Source: Lagierella sp. (GTDB lineage Bacteria > Bacillota > Clostridia > Tissierellales > Peptoniphilaceae). Taken from it: DNA of 64,000 nt. The position numbers and the translations under genes were made by a program. The stretch is taken from contig NZ_JASBYU010000005.1 in NCBI RefSeq assembly GCF_029983815.1, positions 1 through 64,000 on the forward strand, read 5' to 3'. Of this stretch, positions 1-8,425 are shown piece after piece; position 1 is the first letter of the stretch, and every line of letters starts with the position of its first letter. Under the pieces are notes generated by a model. The model was not told the origin of the DNA, did no database searches, and saw only the letters and a list, made by a program, of their open reading frames with translations.

Positions 1-17
1 TATTTTGACATTAAAAT

Positions 18-48
18 ACCCCCTAATCCATGTCCGGATTTAGGGGGT
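18..48 (-). terminator. Hairpin, probable terminator at left edge
   Basis: A near-perfect inverted repeat (ACCCCCTAATCC with GGATTTAGGGGGT, 6-nt loop) lies downstream of the leftward DIP1984-family gene. On the minus strand it is followed by a short ATTTTAA tract, so it may terminate leftward transcription. The T-run is weak. Confidence 0.5.
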
Positions 49-67
49 CACTACAGAGTAGAATAAT

Positions 68-244
68 CTATTCTGCAACATCACCTTGCCCCAAGCCCAC
101 CCTAACAGTCGGTACGTGGTAATAAATGTAATGTGTAAATGTGCCCTTGTAAAAGTAAGAGCTTAATTGTAATTTAATAGGTCGTTTTGAACCGTCTGAA
201 TTGGTTTTGTACCCGCCCTGTTTTGTCCAAAAACCTAGACTAAT
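68..244 (-). pseudogene. Start-less ORF remnant after the DIP1984-family gene
   Basis: About 58 open codons on the minus strand overlap the last codons of the upstream gene in another frame and run to TAG at 68-70. There is no ATG, GTG or TTG near its beginning. The translation is protein-like, with phrases such as FWTKQGGYKTNSDG and YYHVPTVRVGLGQGDVAE, rich in Gly, Tyr and Thr. I do not recognise the family. It could be the 3' remnant of a lost gene, a frameshift extension of the upstream gene, or chance. Confidence 0.25.
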
Positions 245-687
245 TCAGTAGTCCAGTTTGATTCTTGTATTAATAACTCTGTTTCTCTTAGTTCCTTTGA
301 CAGTCTATCTACTTCCTTTTGCGTATCCTTTACGGATATAGTTGGAAGTATCTTTATATCTGTCTTGTAGACTCTATCGGCTATTTCCGATGCGGAATCT
401 ATTGCGCTTCTCAAAATGGAAATTTTTTTATTCAGGATTTGCCTCTTTGAAATAAGTTCAGTTAAAGTAAGTTCTCCTATTTTTACAACTGCATTGGCTA
501 TGTTGATTTTAGAGATGATATCTTCTAATTCAGCACAACTTCTGTCTAGCTCTTCCAGTAGTTCCTTTGGGTTTTCAGAAGGTTCTTCTCCCTCTTGGAC
601 TGTACAATTGCTTGTAATTCTAAACCTGAGTCGGTCCACCTTAATCTGTAAGTCTTTTCTAACCTGTAAAGCTTCTGCCAATTTCAT
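235..687 (-). CDS. DIP1984 family protein
   Basis: A 150-residue, all-helical and highly charged protein. The N-terminus (MKLAEALQVRKDLQ, then LRFRI, VQEGEEP, LLEEL) and the C-terminal NWTTEL match the DIP1984 (septicolysin-like) family over its usual full length. The biochemical role is unknown. Two long heptad-like helices around residues 1-65 and 75-145 suggest a coiled coil, with no signal peptide or membrane segment. The ATG is preceded by an AAGGATGTG-like site. It lies 4 bases downstream of the ECF S-component stop codon, so the two are probably co-transcribed. The functional link between them is unclear. Confidence 0.8.
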   Translation of the reverse strand: MKLAEALQVRKDLQIKVDRLRFRITSNCTVQEGEEPSENPKELLEELDRSCAELEDIISKINIANAVVKIGELTLTELISKRQILNKKISILRSAIDSASEIADRVYKTDIKILPTISVKDTQKEVDRLSKELRETELLIQESNWTTELV

Positions 688-691
688 AAAA

Positions 692-1273
692 TCACATCCT
701 TTTCTTATCTAATGATTTTCTCAAAGGTCTTGTTACAAAACCAACGATAACACTGGTTGCAAGCATCTCAAAGGGAAGGTTTGATGCAGCAATACCTATA
801 AGTATTTTACCTGCATTTGCCACTTTATATATCTCGGCGATCCTTTGGCCATATAGCAAGTAACCAAGACCTAAAACTAAGACAGTGTTTATAACAGCGC
901 CACATGCCCCAACTATAAAGGGTACGAAGAAGTTGTCTTTAAATTTTTCGTTCAACTTTTTAAACAATAAACCGGTTAATACACCGATTAAAACCCTAGG
1001 TAGGACAGAAACCAATGGGTTTATAAACATAAAATAAAGTAATGATGAAGGGGCTGTTAAATTAGTGAAAAGTGAAAACAGTCCAAAGACCAAGCCCACC
1101 AAGCCTCCAATAAAAGGACCGCAGATTATTGCACCTATAATCGTTGGAATGTGCAATGTAGTAACCCTTATAAGCCCTAAAGGTATGTATCCCAGGGGAG
1201 TAAGCCCAAAAACTACGGTGATTGCTGAAAGCAAAGCTAGGATTGTTAGATCCCTTGTTGTAAATTTTTTCAT
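692..1273 (-). CDS. ECF transporter S component (vitamin uptake, substrate unknown)
   Basis: A 193-residue integral membrane protein with about six hydrophobic helices. The N-terminus (TTRDLTILALLSAITVVFG) and the loop GLTPLGYIPLGLIRVTTLHIPTIIGAIICGP are typical of ECF-type S-components, which bind a vitamin or precursor and use a shared EcfAA'T energising module. No energising module is encoded here, as expected for group II ECF systems. The sequence does not reveal the substrate; no riboswitch was seen upstream. The start has a good GGAGGAAAATTTA ribosome-binding site. Confidence 0.8.
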   Translation of the reverse strand: MKKFTTRDLTILALLSAITVVFGLTPLGYIPLGLIRVTTLHIPTIIGAIICGPFIGGLVGLVFGLFSLFTNLTAPSSLLYFMFINPLVSVLPRVLIGVLTGLLFKKLNEKFKDNFFVPFIVGACGAVINTVLVLGLGYLLYGQRIAEIYKVANAGKILIGIAASNLPFEMLATSVIVGFVTRPLRKSLDKKRM

Positions 1274-1579
1274 TAAATTTTCCTCCTACACATATGATTG
1301 CATCAAAACAAATAAATAATATAATCCTCTATAACTATCGTAGCTATACAAATTATAACAGATAATGAAGAATAAAGTTAGATTTTTGTATGAAAAAAGC
1401 AAAACTTTAAAAGCATTTAATACGTAAAGTGGCTATTAAGATTTAAGAGCAATACTAAAAGTGAGTAAAATCCTTATTATATCAATGTTAACCAAGGTTA
1501 AAATATTGTGTATTTCAATAAAAGTCAAATTTATCTGTTACAATGAAAATAGAACAAAGAAATAGGAGGAACTCAATAA
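1274..1579. other. Divergent intergenic region
   Basis: A 306-bp AT-rich spacer between the leftward ECF gene and the rightward sulfolipid pair. It holds the two ribosome-binding sites and, for the rightward genes, a TACAAT that could be a -10 box at about 1538-1544 without a convincing -35. I see no structured RNA or ORF in it. Confidence 0.4.
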
Positions 1580-2731
1580 ATGAAAATTATAGTAGCAGGT
1601 GGAGATGGATTTTGTGGATGGCCAACCTCCCTTTATCTATCAAACCAAGGTTTTGACGTTGCAATTGTGGACAATTTGGTTAGAAGAGAAATAGACGAGG
1701 AATTAAATTCCAACTCATTGACGCCAATTGCCCCAATAGAAGAGAGAATTGCAAAGTGGAAGGAGCTTACTGGTAAAGAGATACAATTATTTATAGGCGA
1801 CTTAAATGATTATGACTTTTTATCCGAAGTGTTTAAAACATTTGAGCCGGAAGCCTTCGTACATTTTGCGGAGCAACGTTCAGCACCTTATTCTATGATC
1901 GACAGGGAACATGCGGTTTACACCCAGTCCAACAACGTATTAGGAAATTTAAATGTGCTATATGCAATAAAAGAGTTCAACCCAGACTGTCATTTAATTA
2001 AACTTGGTACCATGGGAGAATATGGCACACCAAATATAGATATAGAAGAAGGATATCTTGAAGTGGAGCATAAGGGTAGAAAGGAAACCTTCCTATACCC
2101 TAAGAGTCCAGGCTCTTTTTACCACTTAACCAAGGTACATGACACAAACAATATTTACTTTGCCGTAAGATCCTGGGGTATTAGAGCTACTGACCTAAAC
2201 CAAGGAGTAGTCTATGGAGTTAACACCAAGGAAACCAAGATGGATCCAGTTTTGGTAAACAGATTTGACTATGACGGTATCTATGGAACTGTAATGAATA
2301 GATTTATCATTCAAACTGCCAGTGGTCTTCCAATGTCAGTTTATGGAAAGGGCGGACAGACTAGAGGCTTTATAAATATTGAAGACACTGTAAGATGTAT
2401 AGAGCTTGCTGCCCAAAACCCTCCAGAAAGAGGAGACTTTAAAATCTACAATCAAATGACTGAACAGTTTAGCGTTCTTGAATTGGCTGAAAAAGTAAAT
2501 GAAGTAGCTAAGAAGTACTTTGGCCTTGATGGAAAGATAGAACATATGGAAAATCCTAGGGTTGAAAAGGAAGAGCACTACTTCAATGCGGTTATCACAA
2601 AACTAAAGGACTTGGGACTGGAAGCTCATCTTTTAACTGATGAAGTGATTAAGGACATTATGGAACTTGCCATAGACAACGCAGATAGAGTTAAGCCAAA
2701 CAATGTAATGAACTCACCATCCTGGAGATAG
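1580..2731 (+). CDS. sqdB: UDP-sulfoquinovose synthase (SQD1/SqdB-like)
   Basis: A 383-residue NAD-dependent extended SDR enzyme. The family converts UDP-glucose and sulfite to UDP-sulfoquinovose, the head-group donor for sulfolipid. Visible features are the N-terminal nucleotide motif (VAGGDGFCGWPTSLYL), a substrate-loop phrase with QRSAPYSM, the catalytic threonine in GTMGEYG, and the Tyr-x3-Lys pair in FYHLTKVHDTNN. The GFCGWPT and QRSAPYSM signatures separate SQD1 from generic GalE-like epimerases. The ribosome-binding site AGGAGGAACTC precedes the ATG. It is followed after 6 bases by a glycosyltransferase of the type that pairs with SqdB. The assignment comes from sequence signatures alone. 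Confidence 0.85.
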   Translation: MKIIVAGGDGFCGWPTSLYLSNQGFDVAIVDNLVRREIDEELNSNSLTPIAPIEERIAKWKELTGKEIQLFIGDLNDYDFLSEVFKTFEPEAFVHFAEQRSAPYSMIDREHAVYTQSNNVLGNLNVLYAIKEFNPDCHLIKLGTMGEYGTPNIDIEEGYLEVEHKGRKETFLYPKSPGSFYHLTKVHDTNNIYFAVRSWGIRATDLNQGVVYGVNTKETKMDPVLVNRFDYDGIYGTVMNRFIIQTASGLPMSVYGKGGQTRGFINIEDTVRCIELAAQNPPERGDFKIYNQMTEQFSVLELAEKVNEVAKKYFGLDGKIEHMENPRVEKEEHYFNAVITKLKDLGLEAHLLTDEVIKDIMELAIDNADRVKPNNVMNSPSWR

Positions 2732-2737
2732 GTCGAC

Positions 2738-3871
2738 TTGAAGATAGCGCTTATAACTGAAACATTTTTACCATCTACAGACGGAGTTGTTACAAGGCTT
2801 TCAAATGCAGTGGACTATATGACTAGACAGGGTCATGAAGTCATAGTAATCTGTCCGAAAATAGATGGAATTGAAGAAGAGTACTTTGGTGCAAAGATCT
2901 ATCCAATGACGGCAATTACTTTTTTCTTCTACCCCCACAGGGCATGGGGAGTGCCAAGTCTTAAAGTAAAGGACATCCTAGAGGAGTTTCAGCCGGATAT
3001 CGTACATGCAGCAAACCCAATAAGTCTTGCATCCAGCGGTGTCCACTATGCTAAGAAGCTAAAGATTCCACTGATTTGTAGCTTTCACACCAACACTCCC
3101 TACTACTTGGACCATTACAACTTTGGATTTGCAAAAAATCATCTTTGGAACTACCTTAGGGACTTGCATAATTCAGCAAAGATAAACCTAGTGACATCCC
3201 AAGCCATGTACGAACTCTTACAGTCCCAGGATATTCATGGGCTAAGGGTTCTTCCAAAGGGAGTGGATATCAACAATAGACACCCAAGATTTTATTCCAA
3301 AGAAATGCGAAAGAAACTTACCGAGGGACAAGAAGAGAAGACCTTGCTAATATTTGTAGGAAGACTAGCTCCGGAAAAGGAGATTTCTTCATTAAAGGAG
3401 ATAATGGATAAAAGGGATGATATCAGACTTGCCATTGTGGGAGACGGACCCTCTAGACAAGAGCTGGAAGAGCACTTTGCAGACACCAACACGGTTTTTA
3501 CAGGGTTTTTAAAGGGGCGAGAGCTTTCCCAGGCCTATGCATCTGCTGATGCCTTTGTCTTCCCATCCTTAAGTGAAACCTTGGGCCTTGTAATAACTGA
3601 GGCGATGGCTTCAGGGACTCCAGTCATTGCCGCCCATAGTGAACCTACCATAGAACAGATAAAGGACAGAGAAAATGGATTTATCTACCAACGAAATTCC
3701 ATTGAAAGTCTAAACAACTGTATAAACTCTCTACAGGACATGGAACTTTGCACAAGAGTTAGGGAAAAAGGAAGAGAATATGCAGAAAAATTCTCCTGGG
3801 ACAACGCCTCCCAGAGTATGTTAGATGCATATAAAGATACAATAACAGAATATAGAAAAGACAATAGTTGA
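2738..3871 (+). CDS. GT4-family glycosyltransferase, probable sulfoquinovosyltransferase
   Basis: A 377-residue GT-B fold enzyme beginning at TTG, just after the preceding stop codon, with GGAGATA as ribosome-binding site. The N-terminus (ALITETFLPSTDGVVTRL) and the Pro-His-rich YPHRAWGVPS region resemble SqdX/SQD2 and the related glycolipid mannosyl- and glucosyltransferases. The C-terminal half has the family E-x7-E region (PSLSETLGLVITEAMASGTPV). Adjacency to the UDP-sulfoquinovose synthase suggests it transfers sulfoquinovose to diacylglycerol. A different sugar donor, as in MgtA-like enzymes, cannot be excluded. No signal peptide; probably peripheral to the inner membrane face. Confidence 0.75.
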   Translation: MKIALITETFLPSTDGVVTRLSNAVDYMTRQGHEVIVICPKIDGIEEEYFGAKIYPMTAITFFFYPHRAWGVPSLKVKDILEEFQPDIVHAANPISLASSGVHYAKKLKIPLICSFHTNTPYYLDHYNFGFAKNHLWNYLRDLHNSAKINLVTSQAMYELLQSQDIHGLRVLPKGVDINNRHPRFYSKEMRKKLTEGQEEKTLLIFVGRLAPEKEISSLKEIMDKRDDIRLAIVGDGPSRQELEEHFADTNTVFTGFLKGRELSQAYASADAFVFPSLSETLGLVITEAMASGTPVIAAHSEPTIEQIKDRENGFIYQRNSIESLNNCINSLQDMELCTRVREKGREYAEKFSWDNASQSMLDAYKDTITEYRKDNS

Positions 3872-3877
3872 CTAAAG

Positions 3878-3899
3878 ACGGCTCTTAGGGGCCGTTTTT
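3878..3899 (+). terminator. Intrinsic terminator after the sulfolipid pair
   Basis: A short stem (ACGGC/GCCGT) followed by TTTTT starts 7 bases after the glycosyltransferase stop codon. Confidence 0.75.
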
Positions 3900-4081
3900 A
3901 AATGGTATGGCATCCCTGTGTAAAATTCATCAAGGAATTTTAAAAATTATTTTCTTAAAAATAAATATTAGCTAACCACCGATAAAGCAATTGTAGAAAT
4001 GTTGTTACATTTTAAAAGTGGAAAATTAAGCCCTTTATGATATAATAATACCGATTAGTTATTGAAATTTATGGAGGTATT

Positions 4082-5347
4082 GTGGAAAAGATTGTTGTAA
4101 CTAACAACGGTCCATTGTCTGGAAATGTTAAGGTGGATGGGGCAAAGAATGCCGCACTGCCGATTATTGCAGCTTCATTACTGGGGACAGAACCGATCAT
4201 TCTAGAGAATGTACCGAAGTTAAGTGATATTAATGTGATATTAAAAGTTTTAGAATCTCTAGGTTCTAAAGTTGAATATTTAGATGAAAATGTTGTAAGA
4301 ATTGACTCGTCAAAATTGACTGGACATGTGGCTCCAATGGAGCTTATGAATAGAATGAGGGCGTCTTTCTTGGTTATGGGACCGCTTCTAGCTAGAAGAG
4401 GGGAGACTATGACTTACCTACCAGGGGGATGTGCCATAGGAAAAAGACCTATAGACCTTCACTTAAAAGGCTTTAAAGCTTTAGGTGCTAAGGTTATAGA
4501 AGAGGTGGATAGGATTGAGGCCTTGGCCAAAGAAGGGCTTGTTGGCGACACTATCTATATAGACTTTCCTTCTGTAGGTGCAACTCAAAACATCATGATG
4601 GCTGCAACTATGGCAAAGGGCGAAACCGTAATAGAAAATGCGGCAAAGGAACCTGAAATTGTAGACCTTGCTAACTTTTTAAATAAATTGGGTGCAAATA
4701 TTAAAGGAGCAGGGACTTCTGCCATTAGAGTTAAAGGAGTTACAAAACTAGGGGGAGGACAGCACGCCATTATCCCCGATAGGATCGAAGCTTCTACCTA
4801 CATGGTAGCGGCGGCAATTACCAGGGGAGACATAACGGTTGAAAACTGTATTCCTAGTCATGTAATGCCAATAATTGCAAAGTTAAAAGAGGTTGGCTGT
4901 CAGGTCTATGTCAATGAAGAGAAGGATGTAATTAGGGTTATAGGCGGTAAGAAACTTATAGGAACCGACATTAAAACTCTACCTTATCCAGGTTTTCCAA
5001 CTGACGCTCAGGCACAATTTATGGCGCTTTTAACTACTGCGGAAGGCCAGTCCATGGTTACAGAAACCGTGTTTGAAAATAGGTTTATGCACGTTGATGA
5101 GTTACTTAAAATGGGTGCAATCATTGCAACGGACGCAAGGGAAGCAAGAATTGCCGGCGTGCCTAGTTTAAAGGGAGCACAGGTTAGAGCTACTGATTTA
5201 AGAGCAGGAGCTGCACTTATCCTTGCTGGTCTTGTGGCGGAAGGCAAAACTTATATATCCGAAGTGGAACATATTGACCGAGGATATGACGACATTGTAG
5301 GAAAGTTTAAAAAGCTTGGTGCAAAAATAGAGAGAATACAAGAATAG
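4082..5347 (+). CDS. murA: UDP-N-acetylglucosamine 1-carboxyvinyltransferase
   Basis: A 421-residue full-length MurA, the first committed enzyme of peptidoglycan synthesis: phosphoenolpyruvate plus UDP-GlcNAc gives enolpyruvyl-UDP-GlcNAc. The start is GTG, with GGAGGTATT directly upstream. Seen directly: the UDP-GlcNAc-binding GAKNAALPI near residue 21, the catalytic loop LPGGCAIGKRP with Cys at residue 117 (the fosfomycin target), and the late PGFPTDAQAQ and EN(R)F segments. The Cys is present, so this is a fosfomycin-sensitive-type allele. It stands alone, with its own TATAAT at 4041-4046 and its own terminator. Confidence 0.95.
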   Translation: MEKIVVTNNGPLSGNVKVDGAKNAALPIIAASLLGTEPIILENVPKLSDINVILKVLESLGSKVEYLDENVVRIDSSKLTGHVAPMELMNRMRASFLVMGPLLARRGETMTYLPGGCAIGKRPIDLHLKGFKALGAKVIEEVDRIEALAKEGLVGDTIYIDFPSVGATQNIMMAATMAKGETVIENAAKEPEIVDLANFLNKLGANIKGAGTSAIRVKGVTKLGGGQHAIIPDRIEASTYMVAAAITRGDITVENCIPSHVMPIIAKLKEVGCQVYVNEEKDVIRVIGGKKLIGTDIKTLPYPGFPTDAQAQFMALLTTAEGQSMVTETVFENRFMHVDELLKMGAIIATDAREARIAGVPSLKGAQVRATDLRAGAALILAGLVAEGKTYISEVEHIDRGYDDIVGKFKKLGAKIERIQE

Positions 5348-5351
5348 CTAG

Positions 5352-5372
5352 GCGGGGTTACCCCGCTTTTTT
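5352..5372 (+). terminator. Intrinsic terminator after murA
   Basis: A strong hairpin (GCGGGG-TTA-CCCCGC) followed directly by TTTTTT. Confidence 0.9.
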
Positions 5373-5430
5373 GTTAAATTGCAAATAGGTAAAGTTTTGG
5401 AGACGTTATAATTATAGAGATGGGAAAGTT

Positions 5431-7653
5431 ATGGAATTAGAAGGAATCGTTGAAAATATTATCTTTAACAATCAAATAAACAACTACACCGTTTTAAAGA
5501 TGAAAACGGAGGACGGGGAGATTACCGCTGTCGGATATTTAAAGGATTTAAAAGTAGGGGATTCCCTAAAAATAGTTGGGGACATGGTCTACCATGACAA
5601 ATATGGTGAACAAATCAATATAGATAAATTTGAGATTACAAAGGGAACTTCCAAACTTTCCATCATGAAGTACTTGGCATCTGGAGTCTTTCCCCACATA
5701 GGAAAGGCTATGGCAAAGCGTATTGTAAGACAATTTGGAAAGGAAACTTTAAATATTATAAATGAAACTCCTTCAAGGCTCTTGGAAGTAGAGGGAATTG
5801 GTAAAAAGAAGTTTAAGGATATTCAAGAAGCTATAGCCGAGCAACAAGAGACTCAAGAGACTGTGATTTTTCTTCAAAAACTTGGCATCTCGCCGCTTCA
5901 AGCCCAAAGAATTATCAAGGAGTACAAGGACAAGACCATTGAACAAATAAAATCCAACCCCTATGCTCTCATAAACGACGTTTGGGGAATAGGATTTAAA
6001 AGGGCCGACGAAATAGCTTTAAAGACGGATATCGAAAGAAACTCCCCCTTTAGGATAAAGGCTTGCCTTACCTACTACTTAAACAACGAGGCTACAACTA
6101 ACGGTCATTGCTATATGACCTATGAGGAGACGGTCTATAGAGTGAGTGGCCTCTTGGGATTAAGTAGGGATGAAGTTGAAGAGCATATTGCACCTGCTGT
6201 CTTTGATGAGACCTTGGTGATTGATGAATATAATGATGAAAAGATTTTATATAGCCCCCAACTCTATAAGTCAGAGCTAAATGTGGGAGAGGCCTTTGGA
6301 AGACTTTTGAGTAATGACCAGATTTTTACGGGGATTGACTGGAAAAAGGAAGAAGAGAAAATCTTAAAACAAGACCATATTTCCTACGATGAATGTCAGA
6401 TAAGGGCAATAGAATATGCCTGTACGGAAAATATGTTGGTAATTACAGGAGGACCTGGAACGGGCAAGACCACCATAGTTAAAAAGATTGTAGACATCTA
6501 TAGAGATCATGGTCTAAAGGTGCTTTTGGCTGCCCCAACAGGACGGGCAGCAAAGCGAATGGAAGAGACCTCTGGCCTAGAAGCTAAAACCATCCACAGA
6601 CTTTTAGGTTATATGCCGGTGGACTCTGGTAGGGGAATGATTTTTGAACATAATGGTGAAAACCCTTTAGATGGAGATATATTGATCATTGACGAAGCTT
6701 CCATGATAGACCTTATGCTTCTTGAAAATCTCCTCAAAGGTGTTTCAGGAGAGACCAAGCTTATCTTCGTGGGAGACATAGACCAGCTTCCCTCTGTAGG
6801 GGCGGGCAATGTGCTAAAGGACATTATCGACTCCAAGTTGATTAAGACCGTTGAACTTAAGAAAATCTTCCGACAAGGACAGGATAGTAATATAGTATTA
6901 AATGCACATAGGATAAATAAGGGCGAATTTCCAGTATTAAATGAAAGGAACAAGGACTTTTATTTTATAGATGAAGAATCTCCAAGGGATATAAAGAAAT
7001 CTTTATTAAAATTGGTTTCAAAGAGACTTCCCGACTTTTACAACATTGAGAGCATAGAGGACATACAAGTTCTAACGCCTATGAAAAAAACCGACTTTGG
7101 TACGGTGGAACTCAATAATAGCCTGCAGGAGGTGTTAAATCCAAAGACTCCAAACTTGGAAGAGTTTGTAAAGGGGGACAAAATCTTTAGAGAAGGGGAT
7201 AAGGTGATGCAGGTAAAAAACAATTATGAGAAGGAGTACATTACCCCAGATGGACAAAGGGCCCTTGGAGTTTTTAACGGTGATTTTGGGACTATTACGA
7301 AGATTGACACCTACTACGACAAAATACAAGTGCTATTCGACAACGATAGAAAGGTAGAGTACACCTACAACGAAGTGGACGAACTTTCCCTAGCCTATGC
7401 AATAACAATCCACAAGTCCCAAGGTTGTGAATTTCCAGTTGTAGTAATTCCTATCGGACCTGGACCCTTTATGCTAATGACAAGAAACCTTATCTACACA
7501 GCCATTACAAGGGCAAAAAAACTTGTGGTGATGGTTGGAGACAGAAGGTACTTGGCTAAGATGATAGGAAACACCTATGTAGTCAATAGAAACTCAACTC
7601 TTGCGAAGAGGATTGAGGAATACTATAAGGTCTACACTGGATTTTATAGTTAA
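5431..7653 (+). CDS. recD2: RecD-like ATP-dependent DNA helicase RecD2
   Basis: A 740-residue superfamily 1B helicase. The N-terminal region carries an OB-like start (MELEGIVENIIFNN) and helix-hairpin-helix segments (EGIGKKKFKDI, GIGFKRADEIAL) characteristic of RecD2, which acts without RecBC. Helicase motifs are visible: Walker A GGPGTGKTT near residue 340, Walker B IIDEASM, VGDIDQLPSVGAGN, a late SLAYAITIHKSQG motif V and the C-terminal YTAITRAKK motif VI. The length is typical of RecD2 rather than RecD. It acts 5' to 3' in DNA repair and replication-fork maintenance. Confidence 0.95.
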   Translation: MELEGIVENIIFNNQINNYTVLKMKTEDGEITAVGYLKDLKVGDSLKIVGDMVYHDKYGEQINIDKFEITKGTSKLSIMKYLASGVFPHIGKAMAKRIVRQFGKETLNIINETPSRLLEVEGIGKKKFKDIQEAIAEQQETQETVIFLQKLGISPLQAQRIIKEYKDKTIEQIKSNPYALINDVWGIGFKRADEIALKTDIERNSPFRIKACLTYYLNNEATTNGHCYMTYEETVYRVSGLLGLSRDEVEEHIAPAVFDETLVIDEYNDEKILYSPQLYKSELNVGEAFGRLLSNDQIFTGIDWKKEEEKILKQDHISYDECQIRAIEYACTENMLVITGGPGTGKTTIVKKIVDIYRDHGLKVLLAAPTGRAAKRMEETSGLEAKTIHRLLGYMPVDSGRGMIFEHNGENPLDGDILIIDEASMIDLMLLENLLKGVSGETKLIFVGDIDQLPSVGAGNVLKDIIDSKLIKTVELKKIFRQGQDSNIVLNAHRINKGEFPVLNERNKDFYFIDEESPRDIKKSLLKLVSKRLPDFYNIESIEDIQVLTPMKKTDFGTVELNNSLQEVLNPKTPNLEEFVKGDKIFREGDKVMQVKNNYEKEYITPDGQRALGVFNGDFGTITKIDTYYDKIQVLFDNDRKVEYTYNEVDELSLAYAITIHKSQGCEFPVVVIPIGPGPFMLMTRNLIYTAITRAKKLVVMVGDRRYLAKMIGNTYVVNRNSTLAKRIEEYYKVYTGFYS

Positions 7654-7724
7654 CAAATCCTACTACATCTACTTAGGGCGTTTAATTGTTGAAGAGTAGG
7701 AAATATTATGATATTCTAAAGCAT

Positions 7725-7800
7725 GAAGTGTTTTCTTGGCACCCACTTAAAAAATCAAGATGTGATGGATAACTGTCTCGTCTTTGACGGGACTTTTTTT
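7725..7800 (+). promoter_or_regulatory. preQ1-I riboswitch with terminator platform
   Basis: The aptamer spans about 7725-7759. P1 pairs AAGTG (7726-7730) with CACTT; the loop TTTTCTTGGCACC carries CTTG; the A-rich tail AAAAAATCAAG supplies CAAG for the pseudoknot. This layout (short stem, loop ending in CACCC, tail AAAAAA plus a pairing tetramer) matches class I preQ1 aptamers. It is followed by a terminator stem (GTCTCGTC/GACGGGAC, 7775-7793) and TTTTTTT. The downstream gene queT encodes a queuosine-precursor transporter, which fits. The call was made by eye and not folded computationally. Confidence 0.85.
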
Positions 7801-7913
7801 ATTATCAATTTATTAAAACTGAACTTTTACAAGTTATTTATATGGTTTTACCATCACAGTAGTCGTGTTTTAAGGTGTCATAAAACATAATCATATTTAA
7901 GAGGTGTTGTTTT

Positions 7914-8414
7914 ATGAACAAAAAAATTAATTCAAAATTTTTAGTTAGACAAGGGGTTATAGCCGCCCTTTATGCGGTGTTGACCCTAGCATTTCCAAAC
8001 CTGTCCTACGGACCGCTGCAATTTAGGGCTTCCGAAGTGATGACATTGCTTGCGTTTTTTAACCCAGAATATATTTGGGGGTTAACTTTGGGATGTTTTA
8101 TTGCAAATCTTTTCAGTCCTTATATTTGGGACATGATAATTGGAACATTGGCGTCCTTTTTGGCGGTTTACTTTATGAGTAAATGTAAGAATATTTGGGT
8201 AGCAAGTATAGTACCTGCAATTGCAAATATTTTAGTAGGACTTGAAATTTTCCTTATAACAAAGGGAGAAGCGGCATTTTTCCTTACAACAGGACAAATA
8301 ATGCTTTCTGAGATAATTATTGTTACAATAATAGGTGTACCACTATTTAAAATACTGACAAAAAACAAGCAGTTCAATAATATCTTAGAATTGGATAAAA
8401 GAGGACTACTTTAA
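7914..8414 (+). CDS. queT: Queuosine precursor ECF S-component QueT
   Basis: A 166-residue membrane protein with about five or six helices. The phrases LYAVLTLAFPNLSYGPLQFRASE and NPEYIWGLTLGCFIANLFSP are diagnostic of the QueT (COG4708) family, which imports preQ1 or related 7-deazaguanines through the ECF energising module. The preQ1-I riboswitch upstream supports the call. The start has an AAGAGGTGTTG ribosome-binding site. A salvage role fits with queH later in the window; no preQ1 de novo genes are present here. The hydrolase pair that follows may be co-transcribed, since the gap is 11 bases. Confidence 0.9.
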   Translation: MNKKINSKFLVRQGVIAALYAVLTLAFPNLSYGPLQFRASEVMTLLAFFNPEYIWGLTLGCFIANLFSPYIWDMIIGTLASFLAVYFMSKCKNIWVASIVPAIANILVGLEIFLITKGEAAFFLTTGQIMLSEIIIVTIIGVPLFKILTKNKQFNNILELDKRGLL

Positions 8415-8425
8415 AGGAGAAAAAA

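Noticed and set aside
7725..7800. preQ1-II or preQ1-III riboswitch
   Set aside because: The short stem, CACCC and A-rich tail with CAAG pairing fit class I; the larger class II and III features are missing.
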